Shown piece after piece: positions 11,592 through 25,200 of a stretch of DNA of 64,000 nucleotides. Location of the stretch: contig JBDOQK010000008.1 of NCBI GenBank assembly GCA_040437565.1, forward strand, positions 124,001 to 188,000. The letters are read 5' to 3'. The DNA is from Albugo candida (lineage: Eukaryota; Oomycota; Peronosporomycetes; Albuginales). Under the pieces are notes generated by a model, which saw nothing but the letters and a program-made list of their open reading frames with translations, did no database searches and was not told the origin of the DNA. The first letter of the stretch is position 1, and every line of letters begins with the position of its first letter. Position numbers and translations under genes: made by a program.

Positions 11592-13113
11592 ATGAACCGC
11601 ATGCTTAAGCTTGTTTGCGTGATATTGTTGCTCGTAGCGGTGGCTTCTAAGCGACAAAAACGAGATCGATCGGCGCCAAAGCGGAGGGAAAAAGGGGATG
11701 ACAAAAAGGAGCTGATAGCGGGGACAAGTGACGTAAAAGACAGCCAATATGATGAAGCAAGTTGGTCGAAACGCAGCAAAAGCGAAAGCAAATCCATGAT
11801 TGTAAGACCTCCAGAAGATCACGATCAAAAAGTATCGGCAAACGTGGAAACACAAGAAAAGGAAAAATTTATACGCTGTCGGATGTGTGGGGCTAAAGTT
11901 GCGCTTAAGAGGTACATTGCGTCTTTACGTCAGCTTTGCTACGGGTGACCTGAATGCTGTTGTACAGCGACTACATTCCGATGCATGATACTTCCAAGGC
12001 TATTGATTCCCGACGAGAACCATCTTTGGGCAGTGATTCATTTGTGCATACATTTGCTCATATAAATCACGTAAACAGTTTTCAGACTTCGGCTAATGAA
12101 ATGGACTGAGAAACTTACATTGTAGCCTGATATTGAATTAGCTACATTTAAAAGCACGATGGCTAAAGAGCTCGCAGAATACGATGAAGAAGCAGTATCA
12201 AATTTCGATCGTTACTCGTCAAGTGATTTGTACTGCAGCGCATGTGACCGCTTTATCGGGTATGGATCTTGCTATACTCTTGAACAATTGATGGAGACCA
12301 GTACTTCTGTGTAGTTGGGCTTATGCGCATAATGATTATCGCCGCTGTCTTCTTGAAAGTGCAAAGTTCTCGGACAAAAGCGAAGGTTTGATACCGAAGA
12401 ACGCCCGGGTCTCGAAAAAAAAGAAAAGTCTGATGCAAGAACAAAAGGTAGATTATCGAACTCGCCGTCGAGGGGCCATTGATTACTTTTTTTTTAATCT
12501 AGAAAATCGTTCAAGAAGTTCTGAAAGGAGAATGTGTCATCTTGCTCATGGACTGGTGGTCATATCAAATCTGTTATGGCAAAGAAGTTCGACAATTTCA
12601 CCGTGAACCTGACGGGAGCAAAACAAGTGACTGGAGCATGGGCGTCTACGTACCAGAAAGTGATGCTCGGTATCAGACGAATGAACATGGAGAAAATCTA
12701 GTCCAATTTTACGCCGATGGACAAGCATGTGACGAAAATGCCGCAAAACGAAGCACCAAAGTTATCTATATTTGCTGCTTGGAAAAAACTGAAGATGTTA
12801 GTATGACACTGAATATATACACATTGACGAACGTGTTTTCCTGCAGGTCGTCACTGTCAAAAGTATCAAGGAGCCTTCTCTTTGTTATTACGAGATCGAA
12901 TTATGCATCGCCAAACTTTGTCACATGAACTCAAACAGTAAAAAAATCGAGAAGAAGCATCGCTCGGTAGCTGATAACAAATGCAAAGTCCAACACCAGC
13001 AAAATGAGAAGCAGCAAACCCCCGCGACATTTTTCGCTTATCTCTGGACAGAGGTTATTTCCGATGATAGCAGTGAGCTCGATTGGATGCGTACGCTCAA
13101 GGTTACAATCTAG
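11592..13113 (+). CDS. OS-9-like MRH lectin with CULT-like zinc domain, secretory, 6 exons
   Basis: Exons 11592-11911, 11968-12070, 12126-12259, 12315-12447, 12503-12796 and 12847-13113 encode 416 residues. Residues 1-19 are a clear signal peptide (MNRMLKLVCVILLLVAVAS), followed by a charged low-complexity stretch. Residues 94-190 hold two Cys pairs, CRMCGAKVALKSDYIPM (C96, C99) and CSACDRFIGWAYA (C178, C181), resembling the cereblon CULT/beta-tent fold (C-x2-C ... C-x2-C-x3-G-W). Residues 240-355 form an MRH lectin domain: DWWSYQICYG (double Trp), RQFH, and EPSLCYYEI, which carry the Trp-Trp, Gln, Glu and Tyr sugar-binding residues of OS-9. OS-9 proteins bind trimmed N-glycans on misfolded ER proteins for degradation. 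MRH is well supported; the CULT assignment is inference. There is no KDEL-type ER-retention end. Confidence 0.85.
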
Positions 13114-13272
13114 TATAAATGTCGTGATACCAGAAGTAGTCTTTCGATTAACAATCAAACATCACATTTTGAAACGACTCAAAACTATTTATGCGCTCTT
13201 TGTGTGTTTGATCATATCGGTTCTTAATCAAAGCGCAGTGTCAAAGGCACAAACGACGATTTGTCGGTGTTG

Positions 13273-16200
13273 ATGGGCACTACTACATCCTACGAAAATG
13301 AGACTGATTTCTGCAAGATTCTGGCAAAATATCCTGAAGTGCGTATCAACTACTTATTGTTTTCACAAAATGACAGGGAGTGACATGTTTTGTCAAGCTT
13401 TCTCCAGCACCGAGTGACGAAATAGCTGTACAATCGCGTTTCCGAGACCTGCTTCGAAAAAAAGGGGTGACGACTGTAATTTGTGACGAACTCAGTTGCA
13501 TCGAGTCGATCGAGACGAAATGGATGTACCTTTCCATGTGAGTCCGTCAGCGACGATCGGCTTTTGAAAGATGAAGCTTATTGTGCATCGTAGGGACGAG
13601 AAACCAGCCTTGACTGATGCTTTGGTGTCTTTGAAAGCAGCCGGGGCACAACTGAAGCTCGTGCTGACAGAAAACTGGCAATTGTTCCGTCAACAGCCGA
13701 ACTTGGCAGCAAAGCTATTCCTCCTCATTCGAATTAACATGATTTTACATTCAAAGTAAGACGATATCTTTACAAGCTCGAGTTTTATACAAACCTGTTA
13801 TTGCAGAGAATGGGTGAGCCAATTTTTTCTAGCAGAAGGAATGGAAGCAATTGTGTACCTCCTCCCGCATCCTCCATCTCTTGGACCAAATCCGACGTAT
13901 GAAGAGCTTGGATCTGCTCAGCGTGAGGATGCAAACGTCACGCAAACGGAGATTGGATTCACACGATCGCTCAAATCAAGAAAGACAACCGCTCTGCTTG
14001 CTACAATATATGAAGAAGTGCTTCATCTATTATTCGTGCTAGCTAATTCAGATGAAGGGATCTTCGCAATGGTAAAATCAAGCGAGTTGTTTTTCCTTCG
14101 ACTGCTTTTCCTTCTCAGCATACCAAATCCTTTGGGCCAACAACAAGATGTAAAAGTGGTCAATTTGTTTCGAGGCCGGATTCTAAAATTGCTCGGGATT
14201 ATCGCATGTTATTCTCGAACAACACAAATTGCTATCTCACATGCATTCACGTTTTCTGCGTCCACACAGCTAGAAGCTCGACGATTCGAAACAATTAGCG
14301 CTTTGTTCATGAAAAATGCTGCAGATACAACCTTTCAGTCGACAGTGCTCAGTTTTATGAACATCTTAATCAATACAACACTTGACCCAATGGATCGAAA
14401 CGGTATACGAGACGATCTACAGCATCTCGGAATGGTGGATATACTGGAAAAGTATCATCGACAAGGACAGAGCGTTCACTCGAGCGAGTTGTTCTTGCAG
14501 TTACAGATCTACTTTAGGCAACTTGGCAATGACATAACCCGCCCTTATCATCGTAGAAAGTGTGTTACCGATCTGGAAATTATGGAAGCAGAGAATAAAG
14601 ACAGCGAGACATATATAGATGAGAGGTTTTCACAAAATGGCTCAATACTCTTGGATGAAGGCCCAGGCGCTGGACAATCGGAAATGAATGCTGTACTAGA
14701 TTGGCCTTCATCGAACAAAGCTCCAAGGAGTGTACGGTCACGGCAGAATAAGCTTCAGCTGCACGAAGTTTTAAATCAATTGCAACATGCCGCATTAAAC
14801 CTGGACGAGGAAAGTGCAAAGAAGTTGTCAGATGCCTTAAATCTTATCAGAACCTCGATCCTCCCGACGAGTTCACTTAATGTTGACTGCTTGGTGGATA
14901 ATGTAGCTGATACAATTGACAGCCCCGTTAACTGTATGCAAACGGTCGAAATCAATGCTAACGAAAAAGATGCGAAGAAAGCCCCAAAGTCTTCTGCATC
15001 AAAGCAGTCTTCCATCGGTAGTCGCGTGATGTCGATACCCTTCATTCAAGGGCTGCGTCGAGGGATCGGATATACTCCACCATCTTCACCCATTCGTGAT
15101 TCCAGGTCTCGGAAGGTGGTTGAAGCTTTTTCATCCAAACAAGAGCAAGATAGTGTGGGTGTCGGGGCTGAGACCGCTACCAGTCCAATAGCAGCCGACA
15201 ACGAGTTTCGGGGCATTTCAAGAGCTTCCAATTGTGAGAGCCCAAAATCCACCAAAATAAAAAAATCCAAACGCCTTCATCTGAATTTTTCGTTACCATC
15301 ATTAAATCACTCCGAATCAGTAGCCTCTCCAGTAGAGCCTGACGTTGGATCACCGCCTGACTCCTATGACAACACCCCTGGAAAAGCTGGTAACGATTCT
15401 TCTCCACAAGATAGAATGATGAATAGCGGTCGACGTTTTCCAAGTCCTCGAAGAAAACAGAAATCACGAGCAAAAGCACATTCAAAGAATTTAGGTGAAT
15501 CCAACGCAATTCATAAAGGAACAACTTCAGTACCAGACTTTGTGGGCGCAGCCCAAATAGTAAGTAGTGGGAAAGAGGATGCTGCTGAGCCTTTATGCCA
15601 GGAAAGCGTTTTGACCGTCAAAGACAACCCAGCGTACTCTAAATTTTTCAAATTGCTCGCAATGGGAGCCCCGTCGATGGCTGTGAAGGCAAAAATGGAA
15701 ATGGCTGGTCTAAAAAGTGAGTTACTGGACACTCCTGATGCCAAGATAGTGATCGATAACACAGCTGCTCAGATCAACGACTCAAATCGTCATGTAGAAT
15801 GTGCTCCTTGTTTACCTCCACCTCCTCCAACAAAAGCTGCGATCAGCGCTTCCACTGCATTATCCGGTCTGTTCAGACAAAGACTCGATAAAGTCGGTAT
15901 GGCACCAGATACTCCGAACGTCGCTAGTACCGAAAGTACATCCATTTTAGTGAAAGATGATCCTAATTATGCCAAGTTTTTCAAAATGGTTAACATGGGA
16001 GTTCCACTAGAAGTGGTCAAAAATAAGATGAAACTAGCTGGTTTTGTGGAGGAACTACTGGATAAGCCTAATGAAAATCTGGCAACAGCTGTAGCAGCTC
16101 ATAAGATAAAAGACAATGGCTCAAGTAGCTCGCAATCGAATGATATAACACGTATGAAACGTACCTGGCTCTCCAGTGGTGGCGATACAGATCTCCCTGC

Positions 16201-18684
16201 TCCACCTCCAATTAGGAAATCGACCACACGACCTTTGTATTGGCAGTATATCAAAGACGATGAAGCCATCAAGGGGACAGTTTGGGAAGATTTGGCAGAT
16301 GTAAATATCGAGGCCGATCGAAGTCAGTGCAACAATGCTGAAGTCGCAATGTTCTCACATGTTCGACTAAACGATACAGATATACTGGAGCTAGAAAGGC
16401 GATTTCCCGCAAACCCAGGAATACAAAACAAGAGCTTACTTGTTGGAAATCAGCCCGGGTCACTCAGCCTATCGTCTCCAGCAAAACAGCTTTCGAGCCT
16501 GAGCGAATCGACACCACTTTCTCCTCGTGTCGTCTTCCTTATTGACAGATCTCGTTCTAATAACATTTCCATCATTGCCAGACAGTTCAGGCTGAGTAAC
16601 GAAAATATTCGTGATGCGATAAGCAAGCTCGACACCAGCCTTTTGACACTGGAAAGAGTACAGGGTCTGCTCAAGATTCTACCAACAGATGAAGAAGTGG
16701 CAGCGATTTCGGGATTTGCCGGTGATGCAACGCTTCTCAATGGTGCAGAGAAACTATTGAAAGAATTGATTGCTATCCCACGATTACAACCTCGACTTTT
16801 CACTTTACAATCGAGATTACAATTCCCAAATCTTGTATCAGAGACGCAGAATCGAATCGACAGGTTGCAGGCAGCATGCATTGAGCTACTTGAAAGTCGT
16901 GACCTCAAAAGCACTCTATTTTTGATCCTACAAGTCGGGAACAAGATGAATGAAGGCACGAGCCGTGGCGAGGCAAAAGGATTTTCATTGTCGGACTTAC
17001 CGAAACTCAGTCAACTAAAAACGGCTGACAAGAAGGAGACACTTCTGCACTTTATCGCAAAGTATCTGCGCCAAAAGTGTGGAGAAGCTGTTCAGTTGCA
17101 GAATTCACTAACCTGCTTATGTGATATACAAAACGTGCCTATTCTGGAGATTTCTCACGATGTGGATAGACTGAAAGAATGTATCGATGCTATTTCAAGT
17201 GAAGTCGATGCAAAAAAAATTCGGAAGGCTATTGATGAGATGGAAATTGAAGATACTTACATTGAGTACATGAGTAAATTTGTTGAGCAAGCGTCCCCCA
17301 TAGTCGCTGCAGTTGAGAAGAAATGGACTGAGGCTTTGGTGTCAGCTCGCGAAACAATAGTCAAATTTGAGAAGGCTGTGGCTGGGGATAATACAGCCGC
17401 AATAGCAGTTGCGCCTGAGGATACTAAGGCTGCACGAGGCGCTCTTTTGACAGGCTTATCTTCCATCTTCAGCAATATTCACGAATTTAGTTTCCAGCTG
17501 ATGAGAACCGATCGAGAAAACGAGATGCGTAGAATCAGAGACGAAAAGCTTTCATTGGCACTGAAAAAGAATCAGCGGATAGAGACTGAGAGAACAAAAG
17601 GCTGTGAAGTTGGTCCTATCAAAGATAGGATTTGTGTACGTGATTCGAAGAGTCCTATCACCTCTTTGCATGAGCACCATGCAGATGAAGCAGCGCCCGA
17701 AAAGAATGTTTTGATTGAGATTGCGACATTGTTTCCAAACAATCGGGAGGACTATGGTGACAAGTCACAAGATCAAAAACCAGATAGCTGCGTACATTTG
17801 TCCCTCCGCAGTGAGAGTGGCATTACCATTGGTGATAGAAAAGGAGAAGGAAGCTACAGAAATGCCGATCCTGTGCATTATACGGCCCAAGAAACTGACC
17901 ACCATGAAAAAAAATCGGGAGAAAAGTTTCATGGCTATAAAAGAGTCATGAAAAATCGATGTTTACGTCAAGGTTCTGTATTCAGTGCTTCTTCCGTTCC
18001 GCAGAAACGATCGGACTTTGTCAACAAAACCATTTTACTCACAAAGAACAGAAACAAACTTCATTTGGAAAATAAAAAAACCGGGCTACTGATATCAAAA
18101 CGTCACTCTCATCGAAAATCATCGAAGGAGGATGTCTTTATTCGTGACGAGATTCGACCTGAGCAAGTATATCTATCAGAGACAGTCTTACTATCTGAAG
18201 ACGAATTACAGGCGGGTACTTTGAATTATGAATGTACATTGCAAGGAATAGAGCGGAAAAGATCCATGGGAAGGAAACGTATGGTCAACAGCAAACGCCA
18301 AGTAAACATACGCTCAGTGCNNNNNNNNNNNNNNNNNNNNNNNNNNNNNNNNNNNNNNNNNNNNNNNNNNNNNNNNNNNNNNNNNNNNNNNNNNNNNNNN
18401 NNNNNNNNNNNNNNNNNNNNTCGAAGGAGGATGTCTTTATTCGTGACGAGATTCGACCTGAGCAAGTATATCTATCAGAGACAGTCTTACTATCTGAAGA
18501 CGAATTACAGGCGGGTACTTTGAATTATGAATGTACATTGCAAGGAATAGAGCGGAAAAGATCCATGGGAAGGAAACGTATGGTCAACAGCAAACGCCAA
18601 GTAAACATACGCTCAGTGCAATCAAAACTCTCCCTTCAGCCCACAGAACACGCTCAACTAAGAACGAGAACGGCAGCACTCTGA
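13273..18684 (+). CDS. Formin (FH3-FH1-FH2), possibly N-myristoylated, 4 exons, interrupted by gap
   Basis: Formins nucleate and elongate unbranched actin filaments. Exons are 13273-13338, 13377-13537, 13594-13755 and 13807 to 18684; collapsing the gap repeat gives 1,655 residues. The start MGTTTSYE fits an N-myristoylation signal. The N-terminal 250 residues look like the armadillo-type FH3/GBD region (e.g. LFLLIRINMILHSKEWVSQFF). Then comes a Ser/Pro-rich linker, two copies of a WASHC3/CCDC53-like motif (about 15622-15735, NPAYSKFFKLLAMGAPS; about 15955-16070, DPNYAKFFKMVNMGVPL), short proline runs (LPPPPPTK, LPAPPPIRK) as a minimal FH1, and an FH2 domain from about 16220 to 17560 (TTRPLYWQYI, GNKMNEGTSRGEAKGFSL). 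A long basic tail follows. Intron 1, only 38 nt, is the least certain join. Confidence 0.88.
18321..18420. other. Assembly gap (100 N), repeated flanks
   Basis: Exactly 100 N near the formin 3' end. Sequence 18122-18320 is repeated at 18421-18619 (199 bp). Confidence 0.97.
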
Positions 18685-19267
18685 GCAAATGATAGCGTCT
18701 TAAATATTGATCGGAGCAGCTGCTATTGAAATCGAAAGTCAATTCTCGTGCAGTATAAGCGTATCATGATGTCCTTAGAATAGAAGTCTCATAATTATCC
18801 GTAATATTTAATCGAGAATCGATATTCTGTTTAAATGGGGCAGCAAGATTTGTTCTCACAGCGAGAAAAGTAGTTTTCCGAAGAATTCATAGAGAATCGT
18901 GTCGGATGCAGACAATTGACTATTCGGCAGCCGTACTGCTCTGATAGATCTCCAAGTACTACTAGCAGAGGTATTGCATTTATTAGCGTGGTGTTTCAGC
19001 AACCGATCATACCCGATGATAATCTACGATCAGACTCTGCGCGGTCGTTATCAGGTATTGAGCTGATTATTACAACCTTACAAAAGCACAGATGTGCCCT
19101 TTAGTGATTGACAATCTGACGCAAATGGATATCTTAGATCGAGAGAGTCTATGAATTCACGAAGAGTCGAAATTATTGGCAAAAAGGTTACGCCGCGGTG
19201 ACAGCATATCAGTTTACATCGCTCGATACAGTCCCCCAGAATTGCTCAATCAGCGATGTCCCGATAC
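18685..19267. other. Intergenic region between convergent genes
   Basis: About 580 bp between the formin stop and the stop of the giant minus-strand gene. Reading frames here are short and show no domain signal; I see no gene. It should hold both 3' untranslated regions. Confidence 0.6.
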
Positions 19268-22200
19268 TTAGTGATCCACGAGATTCGTAAGATTAGCGGT
19301 ATGGTCGATCTGATCTCTCTCCAGCAAGGTTTGAAGTGCGTTCTTCCACTCACTGCAAGACTCCGACGACAATGCTTCTAAAACGATGCTTTCTTGTCGA
19401 ACCAACAAGTGCACATATCGCTCAAGCGGGACCATTTCGATTCTTGGACCTGCACATGGAAATACTTTTGACCTTGCCGTTCGCCTACAACTTTCGCAAT
19501 TCAGTGGCGGAAGAATCTCAATCTGAGAAAGCCAGATTCGGTCAGGTTGTATATACGATCCCTTCTTCGCTTCACTCCGATAATTCATCAGTGCAGCAAA
19601 GATATCCCAAAAGGTGGCATCCTCGGTCACAGCTATTGAACGAAATATAAAGTACTCCCTTGAATATCCTAATGTGACCATAATGGTTTCTTCTTCACCA
19701 AATGAAATTTGCAGTGATTCATCCTGCTTTTCCTGCTTGCTGGGATCTTCGCGTATGACATGACGAAGTCTGAATGTGGAGGAGTTTGATAAGATCTGTA
19801 CAGCTTGACGTAGCTGTTCTTGTTTTGCATCACATAAAGATCCATTGGAGGTCTGTGGTTTTGGAGAAATGCTTGCTACGCAGTCGTCTTTTGCATCGTG
19901 AGGCTGGGAGCTGGAAAAATTTGCTACCGCGTTCTGGTCAATCTTATTCAAATGAGTCATCAAATCACGCGCTGTACGATGAATTGACTTATCTTTCCGC
20001 TCATATTGCTGCATGATAATTATTAGAGTTGTGCGGATCTGAGACTCTGTCGTTGGCAACAACAGATTGGTATCGTCGCAAAACAAACAAGAGAGAAAAC
20101 TCATACTTAGTCGCAAACGTTCAGGATCATGAAGATGAAGATAAATGCGTTCCAAAACAATTGGAATACCATCATATACGAGAAAGTAAATCAATTGCTC
20201 TGTGTCGCCGTAGCAGAGCTTCAAGATCACACTAAAAAGGCGAATTTCAATATGACGACGTAAATTTGAATCATCGGACCCAGACGGAGTTGAATCTNNN
20301 NNNNNNNNNNNNNNNNNNNNNNNNNNNNNNNNNNNNNNNNNNNNNNNNNNNNNNNNNNNNNNNNNNNNNNNNNNNNNNNNNNNNNNNNNNNNNNNNNCTT
20401 CGCGTATGACATGACGAAGTCTGAATGTGGAGGAGTTTGATAAGATCTGTACAGCTTGACGTAGCTGTTCTTGTTTTGCATCACATAAAGATCCATTGGA
20501 GGTCTGTGGTTTTGGAGAAATGCTTGCTACGCAGTCGTCTTTTGCATCGTGAGGCTGGGAGCTGGAAAAATTTGCTACCGCGTTCTGGTCAATCTTATTC
20601 AAATGAGTCATCAAATCACGCGCTGTACGATGAATTGACTTATCTTTCCGCTCATATTGCTGCATGATAATTATTAGAGTTGTGCGGATCTGAGACTCTG
20701 TCGTTGGCAACAACAGATTGGTATCGTCGCAAAACAAACAAGAGAGAAAACTCATACTTAGTCGCAAACGTTCAGGATCATGAAGATGAAGATAAATGCG
20801 TTCCAAAACAATTGGAATACCATCATATACGAGAAAGTAAATCAATTGCTCTGTGTCGCCGTAGCAGAGCTTCAAGATCACACTAAAAAGGCGAATTTCA
20901 ATATGACGACGTAAATTTGAATCATCGGACCCAGACGGAGTTGAATCTATGCTTGTTACATCCAAATTGACGAGCAATTGAAGCAGATGAAAATGAATTC
21001 TACTGTCTGGATCACCATTCTGTTCATTCCTGAAGTCATAAAATAAACCCAATTTCGGCTCTAGGCGGCTTGAAGTATACTCGTTTTGACCGAATAATGC
21101 GGATAATATTGCAATAAACTTCTCTAAAGATGATAGATATATAGATTCCTCTTCGTTTGCTGGCCGAGTGTCAGTAGCAACCTCGTCCTGATTTTGAAAC
21201 CAGATTGCTGTCGATAATAACCAAGGGACCGCCTTTTTCCAATTTGACAATATGGAATACTGAGAATGGCACCCCAAATTTACTATACAGTCGACAACAA
21301 CTTCGAGAAATGACAATGACGTGTCCTCGTGATTATCAGATGAGGGCTGCATGTCAATCCAAATTCGCACGGTGTCCATTATTGAGCACAAGAAGTCTAA
21401 ACCATGTAATCTGTCCATCCAATCTTGACCCTCTTTTGTACCGGTCAAATCATACAGCAAATCGATGGACATCTCAAGTGTGGTGGACAAAGGACACATT
21501 TGTACTTCTTTAATCCGCAATGTCACATCTAAAAGTTCATGTTCGATAATATCCATAATAGCTTGGAATACATGTGGGCTTGACAGGATTCCTCCTTTCA
21601 AATCCAGCTTTAAATTCAAGATTTCATCGCTATTTGACTGGTTTGATTCGACTTCATGATTCTTCACGAATTTCAAACAAAAAGAAAGGATTTCTAGGCT
21701 GGTAACGCAGATCGTCGAGTTACTTGAATATCGGAATGACTGTAGCAGCGTTCGGCAAAAGAAGGTTTCATCCAATGAGCTCAGTAGAGTATCGCTCATG
21801 TCAACTGCATTTTGTTGCAAAGGCGGGGAAGCTTGACTCATCGACTCAAAAGTATACATTGAAAGGGCTCGAATGATCCGAAGAGATTCCAGGACGATAA
21901 TTTTGTTTTCTGCATTATTCTCCACCGACTGAATAAGACATGACAGAAACTCCTTCCTACACATGATTTCCATTATGACTGTTATAGTGTCCAAGACACA
22001 CAGCTTTGTAAACCTCAATGCCGAGCTGAGTTGCACCGTTACCAATTGTAGTATAAAAGTCTGCTTTCGGTACGTCTGAAGTAGCCCAGTGAGGAAAGTG
22101 ATTGTTTCGAGCAGAGTTCTTCCAAGGTACTCGCTGCTCGAAGATAAAGTGGCTACTTGATTTGACGCCACATCAAATTGCAATACAAATTGTAAACACT

Positions 22201-25200
22201 TGAGGCACTTCCATATTACCCATTCGTCATGAATATGCTTACGCATGACACTCACCCAAAAATCAAAAAGCGCACCAAATATGTAACTTTCCTCACTTGC
22301 TGCATCGTTTTCATCGAGTAGAAATGCATAATCGAAGAGACTTCTCCCAATATGCATCTTCATCAGTGTCCATATCACTGTAATTCCACCACGTACTATT
22401 TCAAGTCCCTCGAAGCATTCTTTGATCAAGAAAAACGCAATTTTCAGTAAATCATCACACTTTTTCTTCTGCACTTGCCAACTGACAACAGTCATTACCC
22501 CATCGGTGACGCTGCGCTCTGTGTTAGATATTAACTTCGCGTATTCTAATGCAATGTTCTCACAGAAATCGCTCATGAGCAATGCAAATGCTGTCGACTG
22601 GGTGACATGGAGACTTGATGCAGTCAAAAAGGCGGAAAACTCCACGAAACTCACGCAGCGTATTGATTTCGTGGCGCACATATGACCAACAAACCATTTT
22701 GGCGATACGAAGGTCACCCTCGTGATGATCTGTAAACACAAAATTACCAATTCTGTTGTGTCACTATGAAAGGCAATGTGGCTAGTGAGTGCTGGGATAA
22801 TAGTGACAAATGATTGATGTTTCTTCACTTGAGTGACAACCTCGCCATGAAGTAGAAAAGCATTCAGACGAACGACGGCATCTTCGAATATTGCACATGC
22901 TGCTGGAATTGCAATTGTCTTCTTATGGTTGCTAGAGCCTACCATACCAGAAAACAATGCGGAGGGTACAAACTGGTTTCGCTTGAAGGTCGTCCTGAAT
23001 TTAGTGCCGGTATCTAAGTCGACAAATATGTCGGATCGATAATCCTCCGTGTTTTTTAATTTAAACGCTTTTTCTTCCTTCTTCCAAGCGAACGAGTTAT
23101 CATAGCATCTGATAATACGATATCCTCGTGCAATAGCTTCTTCCAACATAGACTGATTTTCAAAAAAAGTTGCAATCTGTGATTCATTATGTGCCCCTGA
23201 GTAATTCTCGAATGGGTCCGCATTTTGTGACTTGCTCTCTTGGAATGATATGTAATACAATTTCAGAATGACCTGATGAGCTTTCTCATTTATTGTATGT
23301 GTAGTATGGTTTTCTTTCCAGTCATTCAGTTGTGTATGGCATTCTTGAGCAAATCGGGAGGTCAAGACTGGGGCTGCATGGGTCACATACTGATCAATGA
23401 TGAGGAATGCCAAACGCGACAATGCTGTTATTGAGCCTTCACCACTGCAGTGATCTATCAGAGTATATAATAGCTTGATAAGAGAGGGTAACGCTGCATT
23501 AGCAGCAAACTCTGAATGACCCGTAAGATACGAACTGATTTCGAGGGCCAGCTGCACGCCTTTCTGCTGCGAGCTTTGCGTAGAGGATGCAATGAGCTTG
23601 TACAATATTTCCAGACCATTCATATTGTAAAACTCAGTCGCACAACTTTTTTTCGCGATAAATGTTCTGAGAAGGGTCAAACATGCCACCATAAAACCTC
23701 GATTTGGTACGCTTTCAAGATGCTTCACATCATCGTTTCTTGAATTCGATCTATCCTCTCCACGGTATGGAGAAGATGCGCCCAAGGAGATATTCATCAT
23801 ATTTAAAATTCCCTGTATCTCTGCTTTGCCAATCCGATTTAATCTTGGTCTGACTTTTTCGATATTGGAGACCAAGAAAATCACGACTTCTTCACTGATA
23901 TTGATATCTGCACCATCACAATCAGCACAATAATTTTGTAGCTTCTGCGAGTCAATACACATCAAATCGAGCACGTATGACATACCATTTGTATGAGATA
24001 AAAGTCTTTGTAGAAACACTATTCTGCAATCAAGAAGCCCAGCTGTTGACGAAAGTAGCCTCAGCATAGTTGTAATGGTTGCACACTTTGCGTCATTTAT
24101 TTTACTGACTATCAAATCGGTAATTCGTCGGATTATTCTCAGAAGCCTACTTGTGAGCCTCTTGATAGTATTGGTGTTTTTATGTTGACAAATATGCTGA
24201 GATATCGTCTCCAAAGCAGGCAGTTTCGTTTCAATGACAGAGTTGATTGAGGCGATGGATGGATTCCGGTGGCAAATTCGCAGTTGAAACGCAGCCACAT
24301 CAAGCCATGCGATCCAGATTACTTCTTTACACCTCCCATCAAAGACATCGTGCCACGATTTTTGCAATACTTTGTCTAATGCACCAGCTTTATCGGGAGT
24401 CCAGATATTTGTGGTGGCTGATGAAATGAGCTTTTTAGCAGCAAGCAAGATGATCTGTAAGCTAAGTCTTCGGATGCGAAATTGTTGGATGGTGAAGTGT
24501 GACCCAGGACCTTTGCAAGTGATAAATCTCGAATCTGCGATAATATCTAATAGTCTGACCCACTTCTTTTCACTTTGCTCGTCAAATATAGAGGCATCGT
24601 TCTCACAGCGATATAACACGACGTATAAAACTATCATTGTCTTCTTATCGTCCTTGTGATCTCTTTCGAGGCTCTTCATCAAATTGTTTCCACTACTCCA
24701 AAGATCCTCTTGATTACCGAGAACACTTTTCCAAAACTCCGAGGACGATTCGTATGATTCCCTATGTATTCCCTTTTCCTCAAGTAGAGCAAGAGCTAAG
24801 GCAATAGGCTCCGATGACAAGTTGAATAACTTCTCAGCAAATAATGCTCCATGTGCATCTCGAAGAGTATCAAGAATCGCTTTGACCCATTTCACCACTT
24901 CGTCACTAATGTTGACTTTCCGATCATAGGAATAATAAGATAACGTTGCAATGCTCACCAACTCCTTGGTCACTTGATGGTGTAAAATCTCTCGCACAAA
25001 TGTCCGATTGATGTGAAGCAATCTTGTGAGAATGATGGAAGTTTGTTTGAGCACAACCCTGTGCAAGCCATACGCGACTAAGGATTTGCGTTTTGAAGGC
25101 ATGTCAGTGAGATTTAGCGGCGGATATGTTGGAAAGAAGTAATACTTGATGCACCATAAAGTCCAATTAAGAAGTACTTCAGCTTCTTCTAGACTCATGA

